A stretch of 64,000 nt of DNA from Bryobacteraceae bacterium CoA2 C42 (lineage in GTDB: Bacteria; Acidobacteriota; Terriglobia; Bryobacterales; Bryobacteraceae): contig JAINDL010000019.1 in assembly GCA_019931245.1 (NCBI GenBank), positions 1-64,000 on the forward strand, given 5' to 3'. The translations under genes and the position numbers were made by a program. Under the pieces are notes generated by a model that ran no database searches, was not told the DNA's origin, and saw only the letters and a program-made list of their open reading frames with translations. Shown in pieces: positions 42,801-53,039 of this stretch (position 1 is the stretch's first letter; each line of letters opens with the position of its first letter).

Positions 42801-44104
42801 AGCTGTTTAACGAACCGAGTCCGCTCGAAACCAAGATCATCTCGTTCCGCTTTGGCCTCGAGAACTCCGCCTCCATCGATACCTACCTGGCCAACGACGG
42901 CTACCAGGCGCTGCGCAAAGCGCTCGCCATGACCCCGGACGACATCATTAACGAGGTGAAGGCCTCGAACCTGCGCGGCCGCGGCGGCGCCGGCTTCCCC
43001 ACGGGCATGAAGTGGAGCTTTGTCCCGCGCGCCTCGGAAAAGCCGAAGTACATTGTCGTCAACGCCGATGAGTCCGAACCCGGCACCTGCAAAGACCGGC
43101 TGCTGATTCAGCACGATCCGCATCAGTTGATCGAAGGCTGCCTGCTCGGGGCGCTTGCCGTCGGCGCCAAGAAGGGTTGGGTCTACATCCGCGGCGAGTA
43201 CAACTACCTCATCCACATCATGGATAAGGCGATCGCCGAGGCCTACAAGCACGGATACCTCGGCAAGAATATCGGCGGTACCGATTTTTCGTTTGATCTC
43301 TACACCCACACCGGGGCCGGCGCCTACGAGTGTGGCGAAGAGTCGGCGCTGCTCGAGTCGCTTGAAGGCAAGCGGGGCGTGCCGCGGATTCGGCCGCCGT
43401 TTCCGGCTGTTTCGGGTGCCTTCCAGTCGCCGACGCTGCTCAATAACGTCGAAACCTTTTCTTCGGTCCCCGCGATTCTGCGGATGGGCGGGCAGGCCTA
43501 CGCCGACCTTGGCGTGCCGAAGTCCGGCGGCACGCGTCTGGTCTGCATGTCCGGCCACGTCAACAAGCCCGGCGTTTACGAAGTGCCCCTCGGCTTCCCG
43601 ATGATGAAGTTCATCAACGAAGTCGGCGGCGGGGTCTGGAAGGGCCGCGCGCTCAAGGCGGTGATTCCCGGCGGCTCTTCGAGCCCGCTGTTGAAGTCCG
43701 AAGAGTGCGATATCCCGATGGACTACGACTCGATCGCCAAGGCCGGCTCCATGCTCGGCTCCGGCGGGCTGATGGTGATGGACGAGACCACGGATATGGT
43801 GAAGGTAGCGCTCCGCATCATGCGTTTTTATCAGCACGAAAGCTGCGGCTGGTGCATCCCGTGCCGCGAGGGCACGACGTGGCTCAAAAAGATGCTGCAG
43901 CGCGTCTCGGACGGCCACGGCCAGACCCGCGACATCGACCTGATCGGCGACCTCGCGCAGAACATGATGGGCCGGACCTTCTGCCCGCTCGGCGATGCCG
44001 CCGCCATGCCCACCATCGCCATCGTCAAGAAGTACAGGAACGAATTCGAGGAGTACGTGGCCAGGAACCCCTTCGCCGCCCCCGAACTCGTTTCGATTGC
44101 TTAG
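42797..44104 (+). CDS. nuoF: NADH-quinone oxidoreductase subunit F (NADH/FMN binding)
   Basis: 435 residues from the GTG at 42797. The NADH/FMN site is seen as RGRGGAGFPTGMKW and YICGEETALL-like YECGEESALLESLEG. The 4Fe-4S (N3) ligands are in ESCGWCIPCREGT with the fourth Cys in FCPLGD. It takes electrons from NADH to FMN. nuoG starts 7 bp later. Confidence 0.96.
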   Translation: MKLFNEPSPLETKIISFRFGLENSASIDTYLANDGYQALRKALAMTPDDIINEVKASNLRGRGGAGFPTGMKWSFVPRASEKPKYIVVNADESEPGTCKDRLLIQHDPHQLIEGCLLGALAVGAKKGWVYIRGEYNYLIHIMDKAIAEAYKHGYLGKNIGGTDFSFDLYTHTGAGAYECGEESALLESLEGKRGVPRIRPPFPAVSGAFQSPTLLNNVETFSSVPAILRMGGQAYADLGVPKSGGTRLVCMSGHVNKPGVYEVPLGFPMMKFINEVGGGVWKGRALKAVIPGGSSSPLLKSEECDIPMDYDSIAKAGSMLGSGGLMVMDETTDMVKVALRIMRFYQHESCGWCIPCREGTTWLKKMLQRVSDGHGQTRDIDLIGDLAQNMMGRTFCPLGDAAAMPTIAIVKKYRNEFEEYVARNPFAAPELVSIA

Positions 44105-44111
44105 GAGATCC

Positions 44112-46187
44112 ATGGCACTCGTCAACGTCACTATCAACGGGGTCCCGGTGCAGGCCGAAAACGGCGCCCTGCTCATCGAGGTTGCCAGGCAGAACGGCAT
44201 TGAGATTCCCGCATTCTGCTACTACGAAGGCATGTCGCTGCAGGCGGCCTGCCGGATGTGTCTGGTCGAGGTAGAAAAGGCGCCGAAGTTGATGGCCGGC
44301 TGCACGCTGCCGGTGGCCGAAGGCATGGTGGTCCGGACCGAATCGGAACCCGTCGTCAAGGCCCGCAAGACCACGCTCGAGTTTCTGCTGTCGAACCATC
44401 CGCTCGATTGCCCGGTCTGCGACAAGGGCGGCGAGTGCGAACTGCAGGACATGACCTTCAAGTACGGGGTCGGCGAAAGCCGCTTCACCGAGGTCAAACA
44501 GCACGTGCCCGAAAAGCAGTGGAGTCCGGTGGTGTTCTATGACGCCCCGCGCTGCATTCTCTGCTATCGCTGCGTCCGCGTCTGCAACGAAGGCATGGGC
44601 GTGGGCGCGCTCGGCATCTCTTATCGCGGCGTCAACGCCGAAATCATCCCCTCGCACGGCGACCATCTCGAATGCGACGAGTGCGGCAGCTGTATCGATA
44701 TCTGCCCGGTCGGTTCGCTGACCTCGGGCATCTACCGCTACAAGACGCGCCCCTGGGAGATGGAGCACGTCGGCACCGTCTGCACGCACTGCTCGAACGG
44801 CTGCAAAACCACCCTCGGCGTCCGCAACAACGAGATCATCCGCGGCAACAACCGCGACAAGAGCGGCATCAACGGCGAGTTCCTCTGCGTCAAGGGCCGT
44901 TACGCGTTCGACTTCACGCAGCACCCCGAAAGGCTGCAGACGCCGCTCGTCCGCAACGAAGCCGGCGAGCTCGAACCGGCCAGCTGGAGCCGCGCGCTCA
45001 AGCTGGTAGCCGAAAAGTTCAAGGCCCTCGCCGGGCCCGATTTCGGTGTCATCGGCTCCACGCGTACGACCAACGAAGAGAACTATCTGCTGCAGAAGTT
45101 CGCCCGCACGGCGCTGGGCACCCACAGCATCGATCACCACCGCACCGGCGACGTTGTTACGCTGATCGACGCGCTGAGCGGCAAGACCGGCCAGCTTGCC
45201 GCCCTCGAAGATCTCTACACCTCGAAAGCCGTGCTGGTCGTCGCCAGCGACCTCGCGCAGCAGCATCCGCTGCTGGCCGGCAAGATTCGCGCCAACTTCC
45301 GCCATCACAAGGCGGCCGTCTACACCGTCACCCCCGGCCCGGTCCGTGAAGACAAGATCGCCCGCCGGTCCATCCGCATCGCCGAAGCGGACTCCCTTGC
45401 CGGTGTCGAGCAGTTGCGCGAGGCTTTGGCCAAGGAGGCCGAGCTGGTCATCGTCTTCGGCGATGCCGTCCAGGGCGACAAGGTGCGCCAACTGGTCGGC
45501 TTCGGCGAATCGCTCGGCATTCCGGTCAAATACATTGCGCTCGTCGACTACGCCAACTCTCGCGGCGCGCTCGACATGGGGCTGCTGCCTGGTCTCGCCC
45601 CCGGCTACCACGCCGCCGCCCCCGGCCGCAGCCTGCAGCAGATGCTCGACGATTCCTCGCTCGCCGCCCTCTGGGTGGTGGGCGCCAACCCGCTCAAGGG
45701 CGGCCGGAAGCTCGCCGCCTCCGGCGCCTTCGTCGTCGTCCAGGATCTCTTTCTCACCGAAACGGCCCAGTGCGCCGACGTCGTTCTCCCGGCCGCCTCG
45801 GCCTATGAGAAGAACGGCACGGTCACCAACGTCTGCGGCCAGGTGCAGCGCCTCAAAAAGGGCGTCGAAACGGTGGGGGCCAAGACGGACCTGGCCATCA
45901 TCGGTCTACTGGCCCGTGGCATGGGCGTGAACCTCGGTAAAGTGGACGCTGACGCGGTTTTTGCCGAGATCGCCGCCACCGTCCCCGGCTACAACCAGTT
46001 GCCGATGCCCGTCATCCTCACCGGCGGCGCCGCGCAGACCCATCCGGTTAACGGGGGCGTCCCGGCCAGTCTCGTGCCTGGCCTCATCGCCAGCGCTCGC
46101 GATACTCTGTTTACCACCGGTTCGCTCACCCGCTATTCCAAGATTCTGAACGAAGTGCTTGAGAAACCCGGAGCCCTCTACCGCTAA
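44112..46187 (+). CDS. nuoG: NADH-quinone oxidoreductase subunit G
   Basis: 691 residues from the ATG at 44112. The N-terminal [2Fe-2S] cluster (FCYYEGMSLQAACRMCLVE) is followed by the His/Cys cluster (NHPLDCPVCDKGGECELQ). Then come two 4Fe-4S sets (CILCYRCVRVC and CDECGSCIDICPVG). A molybdopterin-oxidoreductase-type domain begins with CTHCSNGC and continues through the second half. This is the 75-kDa-type electron wire, with an extra N7-like CxxC region. It is one base short of separation from nuoH (TAATG). Confidence 0.95.
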   Translation: MALVNVTINGVPVQAENGALLIEVARQNGIEIPAFCYYEGMSLQAACRMCLVEVEKAPKLMAGCTLPVAEGMVVRTESEPVVKARKTTLEFLLSNHPLDCPVCDKGGECELQDMTFKYGVGESRFTEVKQHVPEKQWSPVVFYDAPRCILCYRCVRVCNEGMGVGALGISYRGVNAEIIPSHGDHLECDECGSCIDICPVGSLTSGIYRYKTRPWEMEHVGTVCTHCSNGCKTTLGVRNNEIIRGNNRDKSGINGEFLCVKGRYAFDFTQHPERLQTPLVRNEAGELEPASWSRALKLVAEKFKALAGPDFGVIGSTRTTNEENYLLQKFARTALGTHSIDHHRTGDVVTLIDALSGKTGQLAALEDLYTSKAVLVVASDLAQQHPLLAGKIRANFRHHKAAVYTVTPGPVREDKIARRSIRIAEADSLAGVEQLREALAKEAELVIVFGDAVQGDKVRQLVGFGESLGIPVKYIALVDYANSRGALDMGLLPGLAPGYHAAAPGRSLQQMLDDSSLAALWVVGANPLKGGRKLAASGAFVVVQDLFLTETAQCADVVLPAASAYEKNGTVTNVCGQVQRLKKGVETVGAKTDLAIIGLLARGMGVNLGKVDADAVFAEIAATVPGYNQLPMPVILTGGAAQTHPVNGGVPASLVPGLIASARDTLFTTGSLTRYSKILNEVLEKPGALYR

Positions 46188-47374
46188 TGGACTTCATCCT
46201 TCTGTCGATTCTGAAGACGGCTATCGCCGCCCCCGTGCTACTCGGGACCCTCGCCTATCTCGTCTGGATCGAACGCAAGGTCCTTGCGCACGTGCAGCTC
46301 CGCATGGGTCCGTCCCGCGTCGGTCCGCACGGTCTGTTGCAGCCCATCGCCGACGCGATCAAGCTGCTAACGAAAGAAGACTTCATCCCGAGCTACGTGA
46401 ACCACTTCTATTACTGGCTCGCCCCGTGGCTCGCGCTGATGTTCGCCGTCACAGCCATTTCGGTGCTCCCGGTCGGCCCGGTCATTGAACTGTTCGGCGT
46501 CAAGACCAACATGGGCCAGGCCGATATCTCCATCGGCCTGCTGCTGATTCTCGGCCTGACCGGGATGGGCGTCTACGGCATCGCGCTCGCCGGCTGGAGT
46601 TCGAACAACAAGTACTCGCTGCTCGGCGGCCTGCGCAGTTCGGCGCAGATGGTCTCCTATGAGCTTCCGATGGCTCTCGCCATCGCCTCCCCTTTGCTGA
46701 TCGTCAATTCGCTGAACCTGCGCGAGATCGTCAACGGCCAGGCCGGCTACGTCTTCGGCATAATCCCCAACTGGAACGCCATCGGCGGCCTGCAGATCTT
46801 CAGCTTCCTGATCTATCTCATCTGCGCCTTCGCCGAAACCAACCGCATTCCCTTCGACCTGCCCGAAGCGGAAAACGAACTCGTCTCCGGCTATAACACC
46901 GAATACAGCTCCATGAAGTTCGCGGCGTTCTTCATGGCCGAGTACGCCAACATCATTACGGCCTGCTCGGTGGCCACCACGCTCTTCCTTGGTGGCTGGC
47001 ACCCGATCATTCCGAACGAACTCGGCGGCCAATTCATCCCGACGCTCCTCTGCCTGTTCTTCGCCGGGGTGCTCTTCTACCACGCGCTCAACCCGGCCCG
47101 TCCGTCGGACCGGATCTCAATGGGGGTCATCGGTCTGGTCATCGCTGGCCTCGGCCTCGTCTTCCAGGTGCCGGTGGTGAAAGATCTCGCCCAGCCGCTG
47201 TTCTGGTTCGCCTCGAAGGCCGGCTTCCTGATTTTTGTCTTCATCTGGGTTCGCGGCACGGTGCCCCGTTTCCGCTACGACCAACTGATGCGCTTTGCCT
47301 GGCTGGTCCTGTTCCCGGCCGCGCTGGCTAACCTCCTGCTCACCGCCTTCGTGGTCGCGGCCCAATCGAATTAA
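46187..47374 (+). CDS. nuoH: NADH-quinone oxidoreductase subunit H
   Basis: 395 residues, about eight to nine membrane helices. The signatures WIERKVLAHVQLRMGPSRVG and the acidic loop ETNRIPFDLPEAENELVSGYN are diagnostic. It forms the quinone-entry part of the membrane arm. nuoI, which normally follows, is absent and nuoJ starts 16 bp later. Confidence 0.96.
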   Translation: MDFILLSILKTAIAAPVLLGTLAYLVWIERKVLAHVQLRMGPSRVGPHGLLQPIADAIKLLTKEDFIPSYVNHFYYWLAPWLALMFAVTAISVLPVGPVIELFGVKTNMGQADISIGLLLILGLTGMGVYGIALAGWSSNNKYSLLGGLRSSAQMVSYELPMALAIASPLLIVNSLNLREIVNGQAGYVFGIIPNWNAIGGLQIFSFLIYLICAFAETNRIPFDLPEAENELVSGYNTEYSSMKFAAFFMAEYANIITACSVATTLFLGGWHPIIPNELGGQFIPTLLCLFFAGVLFYHALNPARPSDRISMGVIGLVIAGLGLVFQVPVVKDLAQPLFWFASKAGFLIFVFIWVRGTVPRFRYDQLMRFAWLVLFPAALANLLLTAFVVAAQSN

Positions 47375-47390
47375 CCCCACTCGAACTTAC

Positions 47391-47891
47391 ATGGACGTCA
47401 TTCTCTTCACCTTCTTCGCTCTCGTCGCCATCGTGGGCGCCGTCAGCCTCGTCCTGCAGAAGCATCCCATCTCGAGCGCCCTCTCGCTGGTTTCCGTCAT
47501 GGTCGCCCTCGCCGTGCTCTTCCTGCTGCTGGGCGCCGAATTCATCGCCGCCGCGCAGCTCGTCGTCTACTCGGGCGCCATCATGGTGCTGTTCGTCTTC
47601 GTCATCATGCTGCTGAACGCGGGCGCGGAGCGGGAGAGTCGCAAAGGTGGCCTCGCCCAGTTTCTCGGCCTGCCGCTCACGGCCATTCTGCTGGTCTTGG
47701 CGAGCATGGTCATCACGCAGTCGATGGGCAACGCCAAAGCCGTCAAGTTCGGGGCCTTTTCGGGCGGCGGACCGCGCGAGGTGGGCTGGGAGCTGTTCAC
47801 CCGCTACCTGCTGCCGTTTGAAGTCACCTCCATTCTGATTCTGATTGCCATCGCCGGCGCCGTCGTCCTGGCCCGCAAGGAGATCGACTAA
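47391..47891 (+). CDS. nuoJ: NADH-quinone oxidoreductase subunit J
   Basis: 166 residues from the ATG at 47391. Five helices, with [20 protein letters not shown], the pi-bulge-type TM3 segment of NuoJ. It shares one base with nuoK (TAATG). It follows nuoH directly. Confidence 0.93.
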   Translation: MDVILFTFFALVAIVGAVSLVLQKHPISSALSLVSVMVALAVLFLLLGAEFIAAAQLVVYSGAIMVLFVFVIMLLNAGAERESRKGGLAQFLGLPLTAILLVLASMVITQSMGNAKAVKFGAFSGGGPREVGWELFTRYLLPFEVTSILILIAIAGAVVLARKEID

Positions 47892-48229
47892 TGACGCACC
47901 TGCTGCCGCCGGAGTTCTTCACGGCCACCGTCCCGCTCAACGCCTACCTCATCCTCAGCGCCATCCTGTTCGCCATCGGCGCCTGCGGCTTCCTTTTCCG
48001 CAAGAACATCATCACCATCTACATGTGCATCGAGCTGATGCTCAATGCCGTCAACCTCAGCTTCGTCACCTTCTCTTATCAGTTCGGTAAGGTCGACGGC
48101 CAGATCTACAGCTTCTTCGTCATGGTGGTGGCCGCCGCCGAAGCCGCCGTTGGCCTCGCCATCATCCTCACCATCTTCCGCAATCGGAACACGCTCCAGA
48201 TCGACGAGATCGACACGCTCAATAACTAG
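47891..48229 (+). CDS. nuoK: NADH-quinone oxidoreductase subunit K
   Basis: 112 residues, three helices. [14 protein letters not shown] and [13 protein letters not shown] hold the two conserved membrane glutamates of NuoK needed for proton coupling. nuoL starts 6 bp later. Confidence 0.95.
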   Translation: MTHLLPPEFFTATVPLNAYLILSAILFAIGACGFLFRKNIITIYMCIELMLNAVNLSFVTFSYQFGKVDGQIYSFFVMVVAAAEAAVGLAIILTIFRNRNTLQIDEIDTLNN

Positions 48230-48235
48230 AACCCA

Positions 48236-50092
48236 ATGCAACTTTGGCTCATTCCCATCCTTCCCCTGCTCGGCGCCGCGCTGAACGGTCTCACCGGCCG
48301 CCGGACCAGCCGGGGCCTCCAGTCGGCGATTGCCGTGGGCAGCGTTCTTCTCTCGTTTCTCTGGGTGGCCAAGATTCTGCTGACCGCGATGCCCGCGCCC
48401 GGCGCCGAGATCCGCGAAAGCTACTTCACCTGGATTTCGAGCGGTAACTTCTCGCTGAGCGTCGATCTCGTCGTCGACCGCCTGAGCGCCGTCATGCTGC
48501 TCGTCGTCACCGGCATCGGCACGCTCATCCACATCTACGCCACCAGCTACATGGCGCACGAAGGCGGCTTTTACCGCTTCTTCACCTACCTGAACCTGTT
48601 CATGTTCTTCATGCTGGTGCTGGTACTGTCCGGGAACTTCCTGCTGCTGTTCGTCGGCTGGGAAGGCGTCGGGCTCTGCAGCTATCTGCTCATCGGCTTC
48701 TACTTCCTGAAGAAGTCTGCCTCCGATGCCGGCAAGAAAGCGTTCATCGTCAACCGCATCGGCGATTTCGGCGTCCTGCTCGCCATGCTGCTGCTGATTC
48801 ACACCTTCGGCACGCTCGACTTCGCCACCATCGCCGGCCGGGTGAAGACGATGCCCGTCGAGCTCTCCGCCGGTATCCTCACCGCCATCTGCCTGCTGCT
48901 GCTGCTCGGCGCCGCCGGTAAGAGCGCGCAGATTCCGCTCTACACCTGGCTGCCGGACGCCATGGAGGGCCCCACCCCCGTTTCGGCGCTCATTCATGCC
49001 GCCACCATGGTCACCGCCGGCGTCTATCTCTGCTGCCGCGCCTCGGCCCTGTTTGAAAAAGCGCCGATGGCGCAGGACACCATCGCCTACATCGGTCTCG
49101 CCACCGCCTTCTTCGCCGCCACCATCGGCCTCGTGCAGAACGACATCAAGAAGGTGTACGCCTACTCCACCGTCTCCCAGCTCGGCTTCATGTTCCTCGC
49201 CGTCGGCTCCGGCGCCTACGCCGCCGCCATCTTCCACGTCGTGACGCACGCCTTCTTCAAGGCTCTGCTCTTCCTCGGTTCGGGTTCGGTAATCCACGCC
49301 CTCGAAGGCGAGCAGGATATGCGCCAGATGGGCGGCTTGCGCGGCAAACTCCCCATCACCTTCTTTACCCTGCTTACCGGCGCGCTCGCCATTGCCGGGT
49401 TCCCGTTCTTCTCCGGCTGGTATTCGAAGGAAGCCATCCTCAGCGCCGCCCATGGGCACGCGCCCTGGATGTTCTGGGTCGCCGTGCTCACGGCGATGAT
49501 GACGGCCTTCTACGTCTTCCGCACCATCTGGCTGACGTTCTTCGGTGCGTACAAGGGCCACGCCCATCCGCACGAATCCCCGGCCGCCATGTGGGTCCCC
49601 CTGGCGGTACTCGCCGGGCTTTCGGTCGCCGGCGGGTTCCTGTTTAACGTGCCGCACTTTCTCGAAGGAGTGCTGCCCGCGCACGAGCACGGCCACGATC
49701 TGACCCTCGAGATCATCGGGTCGGCCGCCGGCCTCGCCGGCATCGCCCTCAGCTATCTCTTCTACGTCGCCAGCCCCGGCCTCGCCGACCGCTGCGCCGC
49801 CTCCTTCGCGGGTCTCTACCGGCTGGTCTACAACAAGTACTTTGTCGACGAGCTTTACGATGCTGCCGTGGTCCACCCGCTCGAACGGACCTCGCGCAAC
49901 GTCCTGTGGCGATTTATCGACCAGAACGTGATCGATGACGGCATGGTGCACGGCGCCACCACCGGCGCCCTGAGCCTCGGCCATCTCTTCCGGATGCTGC
50001 AAAGCGGGGTGGTGCGCAACTACGCCGCCTGGGTCGTCCTCGGAGCCGTCTTCATCTTCTCTGCGTTCTCGCTGTTAGGAGGTGGCCGGTGA
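48236..50092 (+). CDS. nuoL: NADH-quinone oxidoreductase subunit L (antiporter-like)
   Basis: 618 residues. The Mrp-antiporter core is clear: FVGWEGVGLCSYLLIGFY with the conserved Glu, QIPLYTWLPDAMEGPTPVSA with the Lys/His region, and HAFFKALLFLGSGSVIHAL. The long C-terminal amphipathic helix and last helices follow. It pumps protons at the distal end of the membrane arm. It overlaps nuoM by four bases. Confidence 0.96.
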   Translation: MQLWLIPILPLLGAALNGLTGRRTSRGLQSAIAVGSVLLSFLWVAKILLTAMPAPGAEIRESYFTWISSGNFSLSVDLVVDRLSAVMLLVVTGIGTLIHIYATSYMAHEGGFYRFFTYLNLFMFFMLVLVLSGNFLLLFVGWEGVGLCSYLLIGFYFLKKSASDAGKKAFIVNRIGDFGVLLAMLLLIHTFGTLDFATIAGRVKTMPVELSAGILTAICLLLLLGAAGKSAQIPLYTWLPDAMEGPTPVSALIHAATMVTAGVYLCCRASALFEKAPMAQDTIAYIGLATAFFAATIGLVQNDIKKVYAYSTVSQLGFMFLAVGSGAYAAAIFHVVTHAFFKALLFLGSGSVIHALEGEQDMRQMGGLRGKLPITFFTLLTGALAIAGFPFFSGWYSKEAILSAAHGHAPWMFWVAVLTAMMTAFYVFRTIWLTFFGAYKGHAHPHESPAAMWVPLAVLAGLSVAGGFLFNVPHFLEGVLPAHEHGHDLTLEIIGSAAGLAGIALSYLFYVASPGLADRCAASFAGLYRLVYNKYFVDELYDAAVVHPLERTSRNVLWRFIDQNVIDDGMVHGATTGALSLGHLFRMLQSGVVRNYAAWVVLGAVFIFSAFSLLGGGR

Positions 50093-51567
50093 ACCTCCTC
50101 GCGATTCTCCTCCTGCTGCCGCTCGTCGGCTTCGCCGCTGCGCTGCTGCTGCCCGGCGCCGTCACCCGGCGCTTCGTTCTCGGCTTCTCGCTGCTGATCT
50201 TCGCCGTCTCCCTGCTCCTGATCGGCACCACCCAGCAGACCCCGGCCGGCATGACCTGGGTTACCGACACGGCCTGGATCGATACCCCCGCCATCCGCTT
50301 CCACATTGGCGTGGACGGCGCGAGCCTCTGGCTCGTCATCCTGTCGACGTTTCTCATTCCCCTGGCGGCCTTCATTTCCGGGCGGACCATCCTCCACCGG
50401 CAGAAAGAGTTCTACGCCTATCTGCTGCTGCTCGAGTTCGGCCTGATCGGGGTTTTCTGCTCTCTCGACCTGTTTCTCTACTACGTCTTCTGGGAGGTCG
50501 TCCTCGTCCCGATGTACTTCCTGATCGGGATCTGGGGCGGCGAGCGCCGCATCTACGCCGCGACCAAGTTTTTCGTCTATACGATGGCTGGCTCGATGCT
50601 GATGCTCGTCGCCATTCTCTACATCTACACGAAGGCCGGCACCTTTGACCTCCCGGCCATCCTCCTGCACATGGAGGCCGGTAAGGTCGCCTTTACCCAA
50701 CCGGAGGAACTGGCCCTCTTCCTCGCCTTCTTCCTGGCCTTCGCGGTGAAGGTCCCCATCTTCCCCCTCCACACCTGGCTGCCGGACGCCTACGCCGAAG
50801 CCCCCACCGCCGCCACGCTCCTCATGGCCGCGGTGCTGTCGAAGATGGGCACCTACAGCCTGCTCCGCTTCAATCTGAACCTGTTCCCCCGCGCCTCGCA
50901 CGATTGCGCCCCGTGGATTGTCACGCTCGCCATCGTCGGCATTGTTTACGGTGCCCTCGTCGCGCTCGTGCAGCCGAACATGAAGCGTCTGGTGGCCTAC
51001 TCCTCCATCAGCCATCTTGGCTTCGTCGTCCTCGGCCTGTTCTCGGGCAACCAGTTCGGTCTCGACGGCGCCGTCTACCAGATGCTCTGCCACGCCATCT
51101 CCACCGGCGCGCTCTTCGTCCTGATCGGCTACCTGCAGGACCGCAAGCAGTCGCTCGCCATCGCCGACTTCGGCGGCCTCGCCACCCCGGCGCCGCACTT
51201 CGCCACCGTCTTCCTGATCGCAACGCTCGCCTCCATCGGCCTGCCCCTGCTCAACAACTTCGTCGGTGAGTTTCTGATTCTGCAGGGCGCCGCGCAGGCC
51301 AACATCTGGTGGGCCGCCTTTGCCGCCCTCGGAGTGGTGCTCTCGGCCTGCTACATGCTCTGGTTCTACCAGCGAACGTTTTTGGGCGAGTCGCGCGGCG
51401 AAATGGCGGACCTCCGCCCCTCCGAGTGGCTGGCGGTCACCCCGCTGCTGCTCCTCATGCTCTGGATGGGCATCTTCACCCAGACCTGGCTGCCCGGCAT
51501 CAGCGCCTCGAATAAAGTGCTTCTCGAACGACCCACTTCCAAAATCGCCCTGCAGGTGGCAAAATGA
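50089..51567 (+). CDS. nuoM: NADH-quinone oxidoreductase subunit M (antiporter-like)
   Basis: 492 residues from the GTG at 50089, with GGAGG at 50078-50082. YYVFWEVVLVPMYFLIGIWGG and FPLHTWLPDAYAEAPTAATLL hold the conserved Glu and Lys of the proton path. NMKRLVAYSSISHLGFV is family-typical. It overlaps nuoN (ATGA). Confidence 0.96.
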   Translation: MNLLAILLLLPLVGFAAALLLPGAVTRRFVLGFSLLIFAVSLLLIGTTQQTPAGMTWVTDTAWIDTPAIRFHIGVDGASLWLVILSTFLIPLAAFISGRTILHRQKEFYAYLLLLEFGLIGVFCSLDLFLYYVFWEVVLVPMYFLIGIWGGERRIYAATKFFVYTMAGSMLMLVAILYIYTKAGTFDLPAILLHMEAGKVAFTQPEELALFLAFFLAFAVKVPIFPLHTWLPDAYAEAPTAATLLMAAVLSKMGTYSLLRFNLNLFPRASHDCAPWIVTLAIVGIVYGALVALVQPNMKRLVAYSSISHLGFVVLGLFSGNQFGLDGAVYQMLCHAISTGALFVLIGYLQDRKQSLAIADFGGLATPAPHFATVFLIATLASIGLPLLNNFVGEFLILQGAAQANIWWAAFAALGVVLSACYMLWFYQRTFLGESRGEMADLRPSEWLAVTPLLLLMLWMGIFTQTWLPGISASNKVLLERPTSKIALQVAK

Positions 51568-53027
51568 GCCCCGCAGCCTTTTATCCCACCGCGACGGACT
51601 ATCTCCGGTTCCTGCCGGAGCTGATTCTGACCATCGGCGGCGTTCTGCTGCTGGTGCTCGAAGCCCTCACCGGAGACCATAAAGACAAATCCAAGTTGGG
51701 CTACCTGGCCGCTGCCATCGTTGTCGGCGCCATGTTCGCCGTGCCTGTAGCCTTGGCCAACCCGGGCGCCTCGTTTAACGGCATGATCGTCTCCGATGGC
51801 TTTGCGGCCTTCTTCCGCATGGTCACGCTTCTGGTTGGCCTGTTCACCCTGCTCTGCTCGACCTCCTATCTCAGCCGCGAAAAAGCCAACACGGGCGAGT
51901 TTTACCTTCTCGTTCTGTTCTCGCTCGCCGGCCAGGGCATCATGGCCGCCTCGAACGAACTGATCATGGTGTTTCTCGGCCTCGAAATCGCCTCGATTTC
52001 AAGCTACGTGCTCGCCGGGTTCCTGCGCGACGACAAGCGGGGCAGCGAATCGGCCCTGAAATACTTCCTGCTCGGCTCCTTCGCCACGGCGTTTCTGCTC
52101 TACGGCATCTCCTGGATTTACGGCGTCACGGGCGTTACCAATCTGACGGCCATCCGCGCCGCCCTCGCCGCCGGCACCTCGGCGCCTTCGATGGTGGTCG
52201 CCGCCGCGGCCCTGATGCTGATCGGCCTGGCGTTCAAAGTCTCCGCCGCCCCCTTCCAGGTGTGGGCGCCGGACGTCTACCAGGGCGCTCCCGCCCCGGT
52301 CAGCGGCTTTCTCTCGGCCGGCCCCAAGGCCGCCGCCTTCGCCGTCTTCCTCCGCATCTTCCAGACCTCGTTTGATTCGCTCTCCTCCCGCTACGAACCC
52401 GTGCTCTGGATCCTAGCCCTCGGCACCATGTTCATCGGCAACTTCTCCGCCTTGTGGCAATCGAACGTGAAGCGCATGCTGGCCTACTCTTCGATTGCGC
52501 ACGCCGGCTACGTGCTCGTCGCCGTCACCACGAACTCGAACGTCGGCACCGCCGCGGCCATGTTCTATCTCGCCGCCTACGCCCTGATGAACTACGGCGC
52601 CTTCGCGGCCATCACCCATCTGGCGGGCCGCCACGAGACGCACGTCACCATCGACGATCTCCGCGGCCTCGCCGCCCGCCAACCCGTCCTCGCGGCTCTC
52701 CTCACGGTGTGCCTGCTCAGCCTCACCGGCGTGCCGCTGACGGCCGGCTTCTTCGGCAAGTTCTACATCTTCAAAGCGGCGATCGATAACCACCTGTACT
52801 GGCTCAGCGCCCTGGGTCTGCTCAACTCCGCCGTCGCGGCCTACTACTATCTCCGCTTGCTGGCCGCCATGTATATGTACGAGCCCAAGACCACCGATCA
52901 CCCCGAACCCGTCCCCGGCGGCATCCAGCTGACGCTCTGGGTGAGCGCCGCGGGCATCCTGACGCTGGGCGTGTTTCCTGGTCTCGTGCTCGACTACGCC
53001 AACCGCTTTGCGACCTTCGTCAAGTAG
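51564..53027 (+). CDS. nuoN: NADH-quinone oxidoreductase subunit N (antiporter-like)
   Basis: 487 residues. FLGLEIASISSYVLAGF, FKVSAAPFQVWAPDVYQGAP and NVKRMLAYSSIAHAGYVLV are NuoN/ND2 marks, as is the late TAGFFGKFYIF. Last gene of the operon, followed by the structured non-coding region. Confidence 0.96.
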   Translation: MSPAAFYPTATDYLRFLPELILTIGGVLLLVLEALTGDHKDKSKLGYLAAAIVVGAMFAVPVALANPGASFNGMIVSDGFAAFFRMVTLLVGLFTLLCSTSYLSREKANTGEFYLLVLFSLAGQGIMAASNELIMVFLGLEIASISSYVLAGFLRDDKRGSESALKYFLLGSFATAFLLYGISWIYGVTGVTNLTAIRAALAAGTSAPSMVVAAAALMLIGLAFKVSAAPFQVWAPDVYQGAPAPVSGFLSAGPKAAAFAVFLRIFQTSFDSLSSRYEPVLWILALGTMFIGNFSALWQSNVKRMLAYSSIAHAGYVLVAVTTNSNVGTAAAMFYLAAYALMNYGAFAAITHLAGRHETHVTIDDLRGLAARQPVLAALLTVCLLSLTGVPLTAGFFGKFYIFKAAIDNHLYWLSALGLLNSAVAAYYYLRLLAAMYMYEPKTTDHPEPVPGGIQLTLWVSAAGILTLGVFPGLVLDYANRFATFVK

Positions 53028-53039
53028 AGGCGCTCACGG

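Noticed and set aside
47888-50002. Minus-strand frame of 704 codons opposite nuoK-nuoL
   Set aside because: Low-complexity Glu/Gly-rich shadow; NuoK and NuoL are certain on the plus strand.
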